A stretch of DNA of 64,000 nucleotides from Dichetophora obliterata. Taxonomy: Eukaryota > Arthropoda > Insecta > Diptera > Sciomyzidae. The DNA lies in the NCBI GenBank assembly GCA_963920525.1, contig OY986436.1:94371342-94435341 (forward strand), read 5' to 3'. The notes below the pieces were generated by a model. The model made no database searches and was not told the DNA's origin. It worked only from the letters and a program-made list of their open reading frames with translations. Shown here one piece after another: positions 46,326 to 57,644 of this stretch. The position numbers and the translations under genes are program-made. The first letter of the stretch is position 1. Each line of letters opens with the position of its first letter.

Positions 46326-46576
46326 CCAATATGTGGTAGTTCTCAGCTACGAAAATTCTAACCGCAAAAATACGTGCCACACGTGTTGCTGTTGCTGGAG
46401 CACTGATTGTTGTTGGACTGGTACCCCTCACGCGACTCACGCTTTGCTCAACTTATCCAACGCGCTGTTAGAATGCAATAAATTGCACCACCAATGTTGT
46501 CCGCGAATTTCCAGGTGAGCTCCGCGAACCGCCGCTGCTAGCGTTCGTCGTCAGATACTCACAGGAGGCACCAAAA

Positions 46577-46833
46577 TGTTAATGAAAACTTCTTGTGTGT
46601 TTTTGTAATAAAAAAATTGCCAGTCTTATCATAAAGAAAAACTCATTTAATTGGATTCAACTATTTTAAAGTACAAAATTTGACAACTGTTCAATAAGCT
46701 CTCTTGATTCTAACAATCCAAGTTCATATGTATCCAGAAAAGCATATACGAAAGAAAACCAAAAGTATAAAATGTAAAGTAAACAAAAGAAAATGTCAAA
46801 AGTGCAAGCGTTGCCACAGGATGCATAAACACA
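46577..46833 (-). repeat. BEL 5' LTR
   Basis: On the minus strand it starts TGTGTTTATGCATCC and ends TTCATTAACA, giving TG...CA ends, length 257 bp. Directly downstream TTTTGGTGCCTCCTGTGAG is a probable primer-binding site. The LTR start lies within the 15-bp target duplication of LINE J2. The 3' LTR is absent. Confidence 0.7.
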
Positions 46834-46841
46834 TGATATAA

Positions 46842-48619
46842 GTAAGTAAGTAAGTAAGTAAATTTATTGAGACTTCAAATCTTTTACAATAGTACATATA
46901 GGAGAATTTAACATTGAAGAAAAAGAAACATAGAAAAATAAGTATTCTATTACAATAAATAAGAAAACGTACAGATTCTGCAAGTTATTAAAGTAAAGAA
47001 GAACAAATGCTTGCTCACGGCATTATTAAAAGTTACTATGATGAATTATCAGAACAATGAACGACTTAAAACTAATATAATAAAGAAAGGAAATAATAAA
47101 AAATTAAAACAAAATTTAAGATATTTACATATGTACACTTAATAACTACTTTACATTAAGAGTTAGTCAGCCTCTATAAGTACCAGGGCTTGCTTTAGTG
47201 TAAAATCCCGGCAGAAGTGATATGGCTGAACTAATTTCTGGATTCAAATTTAAGTTTTCATTTATAATACCGACTGGTGAAATATAATTTGCGTTAGACC
47301 AACTTAAATCTTTTTGCGAGTCAAAAACAAAATTAATCAAGTCATTTTCTATAAAATTAAGTTTTCTGACACTTCTTTCCAGACGTATTAGTAAATATTT
47401 ACGAAGCGGAATAACTCGTGCTTGTCTGTAAACATAAAAATTTGAAAATCTTTTGGTAGACGACTCAAAATTTCGATCAATACACAGTCTTAAAATTTTG
47501 CGCTCAAATTTTTCAAGAAGCTGCGCAACAGTAGGGGATATTGCAAACCAAATAGGAAATCCATACATTATCACTGAACGAATGCTTATTTTATAAATAA
47601 GCAGTTTAGTGTTTTTTGGCAAATATTTATTTCTCAAAAGGTTTGAGAAATTACCCATAATTTTTCTTACTTTTTTTAATACTATATTCGCATGTATATT
47701 AAATTTTAGACGGTTATGGAAATTAATTCCCAAGTATTTTATTACATTTTTAAATGGTATGTTTGCACCATTAAGTGATAATGTTAATAATTTACTTTGC
47801 GGAACCGTTTCCCTGTGGCATTTTCCATAAGGATTCCTTATGCATATTTCTTCTGATTTGGACGCGTTTATCTTAATTCCCCAATTATTATAATAAATAT
47901 TAATTTTTTCCAAGTGAGCCCGGACCCGATTTAGAGCTTCTATAGGAGTGTTCCCATGTGCATATGCAAGTGAATCGTCTGCATAAAGGATGCCTGTCGA
48001 ACCATTGTATAAGTGTGGAAAATCAAAAATGAAAATACTATACAAATGGGGAGCTAAGATAGCTCCCTGCGGAACACCACTCTTAATTAGACCATAGTCT
48101 GAAGAGACATTATTTATATTAACAAAAAATTTCCGGTTATTGAGAAAATTGTATAAAATTTTTATAAAGGAGGGATTAAAACCAATCTGCATAAGTTTAA
48201 ATACAATTCCATCATGATAAGCATTGTCGAAGGCTTTTTCAACGTCCAGAGCTACCGACACAGTGCATTGTCGATTTCGAAGATTGAGGATCAGATCATT
48301 TTCAAATTTCAACAAGGCATGAACCGTAGAATGTTGTTTTTTGAAACCGAATTGAAAATCAGATATGTATTGAACGTCAATTCCAATATCCATTTTATCC
48401 TTAATAACATGCTCTAAAAGTTTTCCAAGATTGGATAGTAATAAAATTGGTCTAAAATTATTTACTTCAAAACATTTAGGTTTCTTTTGAATTGGAATAA
48501 TTTTTGCTACTTTCCAAGCTTTAGGAAAGTAACCATTATTGACACAATTGTTAAAGATTATTGTTAAAAATTTTAGGACAGCATTTGGAAATTTCTTAAT
48601 AATATAATTAGAAATGTTA
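46842..48619 (-). mobile_element. LINE J2, 5'-truncated Jockey-like element
   Basis: Bounded by a 15-bp target duplication AAACACATGATATAA (46827-46841 and 48620-48634). It ends in TTAC/CTTA-unit repeats (plus-strand TAAG repeats at 46841-46861). It consists of the RT region, C-terminus and 3' UTR. The 5' end is truncated within the RT fingers. Confidence 0.9.
47167..48619 (-). CDS. LINE J2 reverse transcriptase (partial, uninterrupted)
   Basis: About 483 codons without a stop. Motifs in order: NNFRPILLLSNLGKLLE, GFKKQHSTVHALL, DVEKAFDNAYHDGI, SGVPQGAILAPHLYSIFI, ILYADDSLAYAHGN, KYLGINFHNRLKFN, YGFPIWFAISP, ending GFYTKASPGTYRG. It copies LINE RNA at the nicked target. It lacks the endonuclease and its own start; the apparent Met lies in the target duplication. 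It is better preserved than J1 and keeps GVPQG. Expression is unlikely without a promoter. Confidence 0.85.
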
Positions 48620-48639
48620 AAACACATGATATAAATTCC

Positions 48640-50587
48640 TAAACACTATCGATAAAGTCGGTATTTTAAATTTTTCCTTTTTGTTGATTTTTGGGGATTT
48701 TTTTCGAAAAAACTGCATAGATTTTAGTTTTATATCAAATCGAATAGTTTTAGCCTCTGACGTAAAAAAACTTTTATGAATTAGGGCCACCTTAATGTAC
48801 ATTTATACAAAACAACAGTGCATACATATATTGTATTTATTATAGTATATGCAATCCCGGGATTGTAGTTGCAGATCTCGAAAAACCCGGGATCGACAAA
48901 ACTAAATAGTTGACATCCCTACTCCGCCCTAATGTTTATCCAAAAAAATAGCCTAGTTTCAATATATATAATTATTAGGCCGGGTCAATTTGTATGGACG
49001 AATTTTTTGCAGGTCTGGCTCAGCGAAATTCGTAAAATACATGTAATTTCAAGACTTTTTCTCCACTACAGCATATACAAATTCTGAAAAAAAGCTGTGC
49101 GGACTTTCGTAAATAGATTTTGTTCTCATGTATGAATTATACATGTATGAATGTATGTGTATGAATCTATTTACGAAAGTCCGCACAGCTTTTTTTCAGA
49201 ATTTGTGTATGCTGTAGTGGAAAAAAAGTCTTGAAATTACATGTATTTTACGAATTTCGCTGAGCCAGAATTTGACCCGCCCTAATAATTATATAAATTA
49301 TATTTATAGAAAATTGTTTAAAAATATTTAAAATCGTCGCCTATAGAAAAGTGATTTTATCGAAACAAAGTTTTTTGACTTTTTGACCACGGTGTTTAAA
49401 AAAATATATCAAGCCGATAGGGCTGAATCTTCAATTCATAATTCTACAGTCAATGGCTCTAGCAGATAGTGGAATTGTTAATTTTTAATCTTTTTTGTGT
49501 TTATAGATGAAAAAAACCTGATATTTGTAAATGTCTGCTTAGAAGTTCGCCATTTTTTTCATTTTTTAATAATAATATTTAAATCTACTACCTGCCAGAA
49601 TGACAACTCGCAGAACAATAATATATTTAAATTTTGTTTTCTTCAAATGACTTCAAGTGCCGTAATTACCCGTGCCAGCAGCACAAATTTCTTTTAGGTG
49701 TCCACTTTGGACGTAAAATAATTTTAAAAAATATTATAAAATATTAAAAAACATGAAAAAAATTTAAATGATTGTATTTTATTTTATTATAAATAAAAAT
49801 TGCCGAAATAAACCTTGAAAATAAGGCCGGAGAACCCAACTACAGCACAAATACTTTGAAATCAATTTGGTTTTATTTGTATGTATTTTCTTTTATATTC
49901 CAAATAAATCAGAGGAAACCTTTTTAAAATACATTACTTTGTTCCGTTAATAAACATTTTTTTAAGTCCTTACTTAGCAATAACTATTTCATTAGCCGAA
50001 GCAGAATTCCGTCTATCTATTCAGCTAATGAAGTATCTAAAAATTATGCTTGTTTATCCAAAGTAGCAACCAAAATATTACTTTAAATTTATAAAAAACT
50101 GCTAAACAAATTCTATTTTATTGCTACATATTTTTATTATCCAATAATTATTTCATTAGCCGAATCAGAATTCTGTCTTTCTATTCAGCTAATGAAATAT
50201 CTAAAAACCCTTCTCTGCAACAGCAACTAAAATATAGCTATAACAAAATCACAACAAAAAGTCCAGCTGGAAACAAAATAAATTTGGCAACCATGCACAT
50301 GCAAATAAGAAGCTATAATATTTTATTATCATTCATAAAATTTGCAATATTTCTTTAGATATTCAAATAAGAAGAGACAGGCAAGCACATTAAAAACTAC
50401 CTATCTTTTTGCTCCCTTGTGCACGCAGCCAAAATGATCAAAATATAGAAAATAAACTTGCACTTTTGAAGGGGTATAAAATAAATGTCCCATCAAAATA
50501 GCCTGCCTGTTCTGTCGATGGATGGCTAATATTAGCGAGCAAAAAGTAACGAGCGACGAGTGAAAACTCTTATAGATATATACTCGT
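48640..50587 (-). mobile_element. Family X element 2, right half
   Basis: Collinear with X1: a truncated MITE (48640-48930), an interior segment (48935-49705) matching 29487-29945, then the right arm (49965-50587). The arm ends GCGACGAGTGAAAACTC...TATATACTCGTT. The BEL element inserted into the MITE of this copy. Confidence 0.7.
48976..49285. repeat. Near-perfect hairpin MITE
   Basis: Arms of about 125 bp are almost perfect inverted complements (GGCCGGGTCAATTTG ... and its inverse; inner CTGTGCGGACTTTCGTAAAT). Only about 45 bp of loop separate them. TA flanks both ends. X1 lacks it at the equivalent site (near 29525), so insertion followed the split of X1 and X2. Confidence 0.85.
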
Positions 50588-51065
50588 TGCAGCTGCTGAG
50601 CTGTATGAAAGGCTGTATGAAATTTCTACCAATCCATTCTTCATGACCCTCACTTTTTCCCAAAATATAGGCAACGTCATAACAATTTTAAAAAGTAATA
50701 TTTGAAAGTTGAAAAAGATTTAACTGAGTCAAAATAACGGTTTCCATTCTATAAGATGATGCAAATTATAAATTTATGACAATAAAGAAATTTGGTTTTC
50801 TGACATAACTTGTGAAGATGTTATTATATTCCAATCTTTCAAATATTCTCTTCCAAAATTGAACCTATCTTGAACTTCTTTTAAAAATTGTATATATATT
50901 CTTTGAAAATAAGAACCATTTTCTGAGTGGAGATATGTTTCAGCTATGGTGCTAATCCTTACTAAACATCCGCAAGCCTAAAAAAAATGTCTTTGATCAT
51001 TAATATTAAAATTTTGTAAACAGTTGCTTCATTTTATGAAATCGTTACTCATGTAGTTACATAAC
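50588..51065. other. No feature seen
   Basis: Spacer between family X and dispersed repeat D. No supported reading frame or repeat. Confidence 0.4.
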
Positions 51066-51400
51066 AGTAATTTAAAATTGATTTCTAATTGTGGGTATAA
51101 AAAGGAGAGCCTTACATTTTCGAACTGGAGATCTGTGTTTTAATTTTTAATGATTTTTAACAGAAATCCAACCAACTATGAAATTTTATAATATAAATCA
51201 AATTATACCAATTAATTTTTGATCGTTATTTTTCGATCAGAAATTTAAATCAAATGGAATAAACATATTAAATTAACAATCTAATTCTCAACCAATGGAT
51301 GTCGCAACACGTTGGAGTTCACCTTTTTATATGCTTTAAGCTGTTTTGGCTTTGAAAGAATTCTGAATTGAGGAATGCACAGAAATAGAAAACATTGCGT
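51066..51400 (+). repeat. Dispersed repeat D, copy 2
   Basis: Inverse of 8476-8818. Includes GGAGAGCCTTACATTTTCGA and AATGGATGTCGCAACACGTT. Class unknown. Confidence 0.7.
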
Positions 51401-51685
51401 CTGTTCTAACTGCTCAAAGTAGCTCCTCAAAATTGATTTGATTTTTATTTTTGATTGAAAAAATATCTATCAATAATTGATGTTTATTTCCGATCGAAGC
51501 ATTAACGATCTAAAAATAATTGGTATAATTTGATTTATGTTATAAAAATCATGACACATAAAATTATGTCAAAAATTAATTCTGCAGCTAAAAGGCATCA
51601 CGTGACTATATTCAAATGTACATAACAAAAACTTTTTATATGTGATCATTTCATTAAAAAAATTGTGTAAGTGTTTTTATGTACA

Positions 51686-52292
51686 TATAAATAAACTGTT
51701 ATAAAAATACTTCGATTGTCATATGCCGACTGTAGCTACAAAAAACATCTACAAAAAATTCAAGCTAACTAAAGAACAACAATTACCAAGCAAATTTACA
51801 ACAACAACAGCAGATTATGTCAGCAGAGAGAATGACATGATCACAGCGGTTGCGCAGAGTTAGTGGGGATGAACCGAATTGGCGGCGAAAAATAAACAGC
51901 ACTTTGCCCGCTATTTTATCTATTTGCCTGCTAGCAAGATCTAACAAAATACAAATATGAAAACTTAAAATTTAATTTTTTTTTTCAGCAGCTAGTTCTA
52001 AAAGATATTTTGTTTAACTGGTCGTGAAGTCTCTTTAAATGCCTCCCTCGACTTAAGATATTGCTAGCAGGCAAACAGAAAAAATAGCTAGCAAAGTGCG
52101 GTTTATTTTCCGCCGCCAATTCGGTTCATTCACTCTAACGCTGCGCAACCAGTGGGATCTTGTCATTCTCTCTGCGTTGTTGTTGTAGATTTGCTTGGTA
52201 GTTATTGTTGTACAGTTAGCTTTAATTGCTTGTATATGTTTATTTGTAGCTACAGCCAGCATATGACATCGAACTATTTTAGAAAACAGTTT
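51686..52292. repeat. Foldback element with 250-bp inverted arms
   Basis: The left arm (51686-51955) and inverted right arm (52045-52292) share ATAAACTGTT, GTCATATGC, CTGTAGCTACAAA, ACCAAGCAAAT, TGCGCAG.GTTAG and GAACCGAATTGGCGGCG in order. About 90 bp of spacer lie between. The stretch 63940-63998 resembles part of an arm (GATGCGCAACC). Confidence 0.7.
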
Positions 52293-52829
52293 ATACATAT
52301 GAATTGAAGTTTATTTATAATATTGGTAAATAATATTGGTAATATTATATATAATATATATATTGTTCATATATATGAACAATTTCGCTAATTGAAGATA
52401 TTTGAAGCTTATTTATGTATATTTATATAATAAAAATTATGTAATAAACCTGCAAAATATTGGCATCAATTTATTATATGAATTAAATATAAATTTATAT
52501 ACTATAGATATGTCTTAGTTTAAGAATATTCCATTTTTAATATACAACGCAATATACCTCAGTAAAATAATTATATGTGCAACACTTCAAATGCAATTGT
52601 AAGCAAACATAACTTCATTTGTTTTTATATTTTTTATTGAAATAGTATTAAAGACTTATATATAAAACCAAGAATAGCTTATTTAAAAAACTCCAAAAAA
52701 GTCCATAGAAAATATTTATATGTTTTTTATTGATTTAAAGTTTTATATGTTTGAATTTTTATTGATTTTATTAAAAAAATAGAAATATATATAGATTTTA
52801 TAATTTTTTATGTCATCCTTTCTTATATA

Positions 52830-54156
52830 TGACTTGGTTAAGCGTGAAAGGCATGAAGTACATTAACGATCTGAGGATGGAGCCATCGATTTTCAGCCAT
52901 TCTTCTTAAATAACTATTTTCAGATGCTAAATCGACTCGAACTGGCGCCCGTTTTTATAAACTTGGACCGAAAGAATACCTCACAGGTTTTCGATAGAAT
53001 TCAAGTCATGACTAACATCAGGTCATTACAATACGGGTATATTTCATATTTATTGAAAGTAATTTGATGCTCGGGAAGAATTTTTTGGTGCGTTCACCTG
53101 CTCAAAAGTCCAGTTATCCTGGTATTTATAGCATGTGAACTCAATAAAAACATCATCTAATAACTCGTGCAGTCGATTTACATGAAATAAAATACAGGGA
53201 GACTTTCAAAGTATCTGAAACCGGCTGAATTCATCAATGATCCCTGCCCATGGTTACGCACATGCCTAATTTGGCGTGGCTATCGCAAAGTGTGCCAATA
53301 TTTCTGGCAACCATCGGTCCCGTCAAGGTTAACCCTTTTTTCATCACCTAATATGACATTGGCCGCATTCAGCGCAGACAACTGTTGTGAACTGTAATGG
53401 TAGCGCAACCTTAGTTCACGATGTTTTTCTCTGAATGTGTTGCTACTCTACACGTCCGAAGTTAGATTCAATTTAATTTTTATGTAAATTTAATTCAATT
53501 GCAAAGGTTTCTCACTTAAATTTGCTGCGTTCTTTCTGCGTTTATTAATTTAACAGCGTGACTAACAGCATCTGACAGTTTATCAAACAGTTGTGTTCAT
53601 GTAGCATAGAATTTGTTCGCTCGATTAAAAGGCGTTCACTACTTTATCAGTTTTAGTTAGCGTTACCAAATTTGTACCATTCAGTGAATTTTTACAAAAC
53701 AGTTGCCAACTGTTGTCTGCGCTGAATGGGCCATTCTCAAATTCTTTCTCACAAAATTTGCATTTTTCGGCTTATGCTAGACTGGCCGCAATGTGTCATG
53801 GTAGAAGCCTGGGTTGAGAGAAGGGCGATACATAGCTGACGTTGAAATTTTCATATAAAATTTGTCGGATTCGGCTTCTGGTAACCCTTAGATCCAAATG
53901 CGCAGCAATTTCACCACAACTCATCCCTTTCTCTACAGCAAGACGTCGAATTCGTCTTTTGTACCGTCAATCACGGATTTTCTTTCACTCCGCTTGATTA
54001 TTGCATAGTTGCCAGGATCTTTTAAAAAGTTTGTTATGGTTTTATGGTGTTCGGTATTTGTCCTAGCAGCTATAGCACTTAATTTTATACCGGCTTCATT
54101 TAAGCTTTCTATACTTCAACGATCTTTTTCAGATTAAGTGAAGTTCCAAGTGGCAT
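52830..54156 (-). pseudogene. Tc1-like transposase, decayed
   Basis: Minus strand from MPLGTSLNLKKI (54156). The DNA-binding half reads CGEIAAHLDLRVTRSRIRQILYEN-like HTH sequence. After a MITE insertion the catalytic half reads RMA|NVILGDEKRVNLDGTDG and KYWHTLR (first Asp region), then QDN (second), and HDLNSIENL.GIL (DxE end), matching the DDE domain of Tc1-family transposases. Many stops and frameshifts interrupt it. It once cut and pasted its element at TA sites. Terminal repeats were not located. Confidence 0.75.
53366..53728. repeat. MITE inserted in the Tc1-like transposase
   Basis: Ends CATTCAGCGCAGACAACTG and, inverted, CATTCAGCGCAGACAACAG. The flanking GGCC occurs on both sides. Removing the insert rejoins the transposase codons RMA-NVILGDEK in frame, which fixes the insertion point and a duplication of 4-5 bp. 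Confidence 0.8.
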
Positions 54157-54663
54157 TTTTAGTTGAAAAATAAAATAACTCTAAAATGTGCTCATATTTT
54201 GTTCTAAAATTGTATTACCGTTATGTTTATGGTTTTTCTTACTAAGGTTATCAACAAAATTTCGTAATTTTTACGTTATAGCAGTTAAAACACAAAAAAC
54301 GCAATTGTGCACATATAAATATTTTCTATTGCACACGCGAGATTTCACACTATTTTCGATTAACGGTACTACGAATACGAGGAAGAGAAGAATTCTCGGG
54401 TTCGAGTAATAAACTCCATCCTTTAAAAAAAGTTTTGGCAAACTCAACAAAATTTTATTGTTATAAACCAGGGAGAAAAAATTAAAAATATTTTTGCACA
54501 TATAAATATTTTACTGAGGTAGATATAGTGTACAATGCTTTGTCATTTGTGTTCAGCATTTATTTATTGATCTCATTTTTGTCACTATTTTAAAATTTAA
54601 AATGTTTGTTGCCTAAGTTTTAAAAAATTTTTATATTGTTGTTGTTTTCGTTTTTAATAAAAA

Positions 54664-54707
54664 GATCCCCTGAGGAAGTTGACAAATAATCAACGAAACG
54701 TCGGGAA
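54664..54707 (+). ncRNA. Hammerhead-ribozyme-like motif
   Basis: TCCC-CTGAGGA-A-GTTGA-CAAATAA-TCAAC-GAAA-CG-TC-GGGA. CTGAGGA fits the CUGANGA core and GAAA is the second core box. GTTGA/TCAAC form stem II and TCCC/GGGA form stem I; ACGT could form a palindromic stem III between two copies. One extra A follows the CUGANGA box, so activity is doubtful. Such minimal hammerheads are known from Penelope-like elements, and a Penelope-like ORF lies 180 bp downstream. Confidence 0.45.
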
Positions 54708-54889
54708 AAATGATGGATTAAATTTTTAATTTAATTGCATAGAAAACAATTTAACAGTAAGCCTACTCAACATATTGAAAGTAACATAAACTTGTCAAAC
54801 TGATCTTCAAAAAACATATAGTATTCACACATCGGAAGGCCTGCCAAAAAATCTTGATCAACTTTATTTAAAAACGAATTGGTATAACA

Positions 54890-55366
54890 ATGAAAAACTT
54901 TTTCAAACACATTACTTTAAAATATTCTGAAGAAACCTGCACCATAATAAAGGACTACTGCAGATTGAGAAAAAGACTCGCAAAAGAAGGTGAAAAACTG
55001 AAATTTTGTTTAACTTGCAAAAATTACGGAATGCTACCAAAACATCTTACAGCCATAACTAGCAGGACTACGAATATGTTTTCGTCACAACATATGCAAA
55101 GCAAACTGGAAAAAACAGTTGACACATTTCTCAGCAAATAACTTGGACTAGAGATCACACAAGCACACATGAACATCAAAAGTTTACAAAATTATATTTT
55201 CCACTCAGAAAAGACGATGGAGAGTACACTTATGTGCACCTTACACGGTCAATCATTTGACGTCAATCAGGTATATGTGTTAGTAAATATTTGTTTGTAT
55301 GCGTTACACAGACACGTTGATGGCTTGATTGATCAAAATCTAAACGTCAAACAAAAGAAAACATAA
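54890..55366 (+). pseudogene. Possible Penelope-like element N-terminal region
   Basis: The first frame (54890-55141) contains CRLRKRLAKEGEKLKFCLTC and YGMLPKHL. A stop follows, then THQAHMNIKSLQNYI-like sequence to 55366. The pattern of a basic helix, then C..YG..PK.L, resembles the region before the RT domain in Penelope-like elements. No RT or GIY-YIG domain follows. Assignment depends partly on the adjacent hammerhead-like motif and is tentative. Confidence 0.35.
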
Positions 55367-56276
55367 AACTAACTTTTTTTTTAAAACGAGCGTTAAGCAC
55401 AATTTTTCTTTTTCAATACTGTGTTGTTTTAAAATAAAAAAAAATATGCTAAAAAACTTGCTATATGCTAAAAAAAGAATTACTTAATATTTTGACAAAA
55501 AACATTTTTGATAGCTCCATTTTGCATCAGCTGCCATAGCAACCATAGCACGCTCTCGTTCTGATTTTCTTTTGTTTGACATTCTTCATCCGCAGCTAAA
55601 GTTGTGCGGCTACTTGGTTAGTTATAATATGACATGGCAGTACGGAAAGAGAACACAGTCAACGCTGCACCTACCTCTATAATTATACCATGTATTGATG
55701 TGATTTCGTCCAACGCTTTGTTGTTGTTGTTGCTGTTTTTTGTTGTTTGTTCTGCTTTTTTGTTGTGCTGTTTTTTAAAAGATAATAAAAGCCAGCAACA
55801 CAAAGCTATCGAAGTTTATTCAATTTTCAAATACACTTGCTCATGCGCAGCAAAAGCAACCCAACAAAATGTACTCAATGATGCTAGTTTCCTCGGTACT
55901 TGTACGCACATGCAAAATAATTTGATTTTTATTTTGTTTTGAATCAAAGGATAAAAGGGTCATAGATAAACTGCGATGTTTTTGATTTTATATCAAATCA
56001 ATTGTATATTACTCAAGTTTTGTTTTGTCTGTAAGAGCGGCATAAAGGGGAGAGAAAATAGGCTTCACCCTTCACACTTGCGGGTGCTTAAGCTGGATCA
56101 AAGATTATAAAGTACATATAAAAATGTGATACGTAGAACATTAAAAAGTAACAAATATTTTTCAGATCAATACATAAGCTTTTGTGAGCGCGATGAAAAA
56201 GCTTTCTTGAGAAAAAAGTTTCCAATACTTGCATGCACATTCTCTCTGCAATGCTCCTTCACTCTTCACTACACAA
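55367..56276. other. No gene seen; GTT-rich patch
   Basis: Contains a short GTT/TTG-rich stretch (about 55720-55770) and otherwise unassigned sequence. Open frames here are short and lack recognised motifs. Confidence 0.4.
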
Positions 56277-56773
56277 TGACCCCTTTTATATTGGTCAAGA
56301 CTTGAAGTCAAGTTTCAGAGTTTGTAGGCAATTCGCCGCACATCGGAAGCGACGGAAGGGAAAAAGAAACTTGAAGCTGTACCGGCAATTTTTCGTGTTT
56401 TTTCGTGTTCCTTTTGCTATTTTCGCGTTGTTGACAGTGCTTTTTATTTTATTTTTCGCATATCAATGTGAGTTTGTTAGACTTCGGTTGCATTGAAATT
56501 TTTTTGCATCCAATATAATTTAATTTTGCATTTAATTTTTAAGCAAAAACGTTTTTTTAACTTCCATCGTGGTAAAAAAATAAAATTCAGTTTGCAAATT
56601 TCTATAAACTATAATTAATTTAATTGCTACCTATCTCGTTTTATTTTTAGAAAACAAGGAAAGAAGACAAGAACTTGTATTCAAGTCTTGACCAATGTGA
56701 AAGCTTTCGTCAAGTTCAAAAGAGAACGTCAAAAAAACTTGACTTCAAGTCTTGATCAATGTAAAAGGGGTCA
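56277..56773. repeat. MITE with 40-bp inverted ends
   Basis: Ends TGACCCCTTTTATATTGGTC and, inverted, TGACCCCTTTTACATTGATC, both continuing AAGACTTGAAGTCAAGTTT. 497 bp, non-coding. Flanking duplication unclear. Confidence 0.8.
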
Positions 56774-56794
56774 ATGCTTCACAGCAGTGTCGGG

Positions 56795-56880
56795 CAAGAA
56801 CAATATAAAGAAGATCACGCCATAAGTGCGCAGAAATCAAGAACAATATAAAGAAGATCACGCCTTAAGTGCACAGAAAT
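56795..56880 (+). repeat. Tandem 43-bp duplication
   Basis: CAAGAACAATATAAAGAAGA through GCACAGAAAT occurs twice with a period of 43 bp and three differences. Confidence 0.85.
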
Positions 56881-57642
56881 GGCAATCTACTGCGCAGGTC
56901 TACGTCATAAGTGAAAATACATCCAAACAATAATATCACATAAACAAGAAACGAAACTAAACAAATGAATCTGATTGGCTAATTGGGAAACAAACGAAAT
57001 ACACACAAAGAAACAGTCAAACTGCTCTCAAAATAAATCAAACAACATAGCTATTTTTTTGTGAAGGAGTCAACACGGAAGTTAGCACCCCAATAAGGTA
57101 TAAAATTTTTATCAAAAATAGTAATGAAAATAATTAATATTTTTTCTGTACAAGAGTTGTTTTTTTATTTAAAATTATTTCTTTTAAAAAAACCAAGATT
57201 TTATAAGAAAATGAGGAGATTTTGTAATAGAATACCCCTATTAAAAATTTTTTACTACTTTTTTCAGTCAGTTTTACTCTCTTTTCTCTTGCACTTCTGA
57301 CGTCACATGCACGTGCTCACAAAGAGAGCGGACATGCGCAAGGCGGAATCTTGAATATATAATTCTTGGTTTCTCATAGCTAACGAGAGCCGTGAAATTT
57401 AATGTTGTAATTGTTTTTTCCGTTGTTGTTGTTGGAACCAAGCAGTTGTGATCTCTGCTTGACAGCAACAAATGGTTTTGTTTGCTTGCATTATTTTCAT
57501 GATGATTTCCTTATTTTGTGCGAAGCAGATTTTTCTTATTCACTGCTTGCTATTAATATTACTATTTTTGATTGACTCAGTCAGAGCAGTAAAATCTGCA
57601 TATATGTATATTCAGAATCTTAAGGAAAACTTAATAACGACA
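56881..57642. other. No feature seen
   Basis: No supported gene or repeat. Contains TGACGTCA at about 57298, which may be chance. Confidence 0.4.
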
Positions 57643-57644
57643 TA

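Larger units (their letters stand above)
34840..46833 (-). mobile_element. BEL/Pao LTR retrotransposon, 3'-truncated and interrupted
   Basis: Order on the minus strand: 5' LTR (46577-46833), leader, gag, zinc knuckles, protease and RT (to about 43560). LINE J1 and LINE K then interrupt, and RNase H and integrase follow (36175-34840). The RT-to-RNase H connector of roughly 250-300 codons is missing. The 3' end of integrase and the 3' LTR are also missing, cut where a different gene fragment begins. Multiple frameshifts make it inactive. Confidence 0.85.

Noticed and set aside
52053..52298. 81-codon minus-strand frame
   Set aside because: It is the arm of the foldback element and has no recognised motif.
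55634..55942. 102-codon hydrophobic frame
   Set aside because: The hydrophobic stretch is the translation of a GTT/TTG-rich low-complexity patch.
57290..57310. TGACGTCA as a CRE-type promoter site
   Set aside because: No gene with a supported start lies downstream; an 8-bp match in 64 kb is expected by chance.
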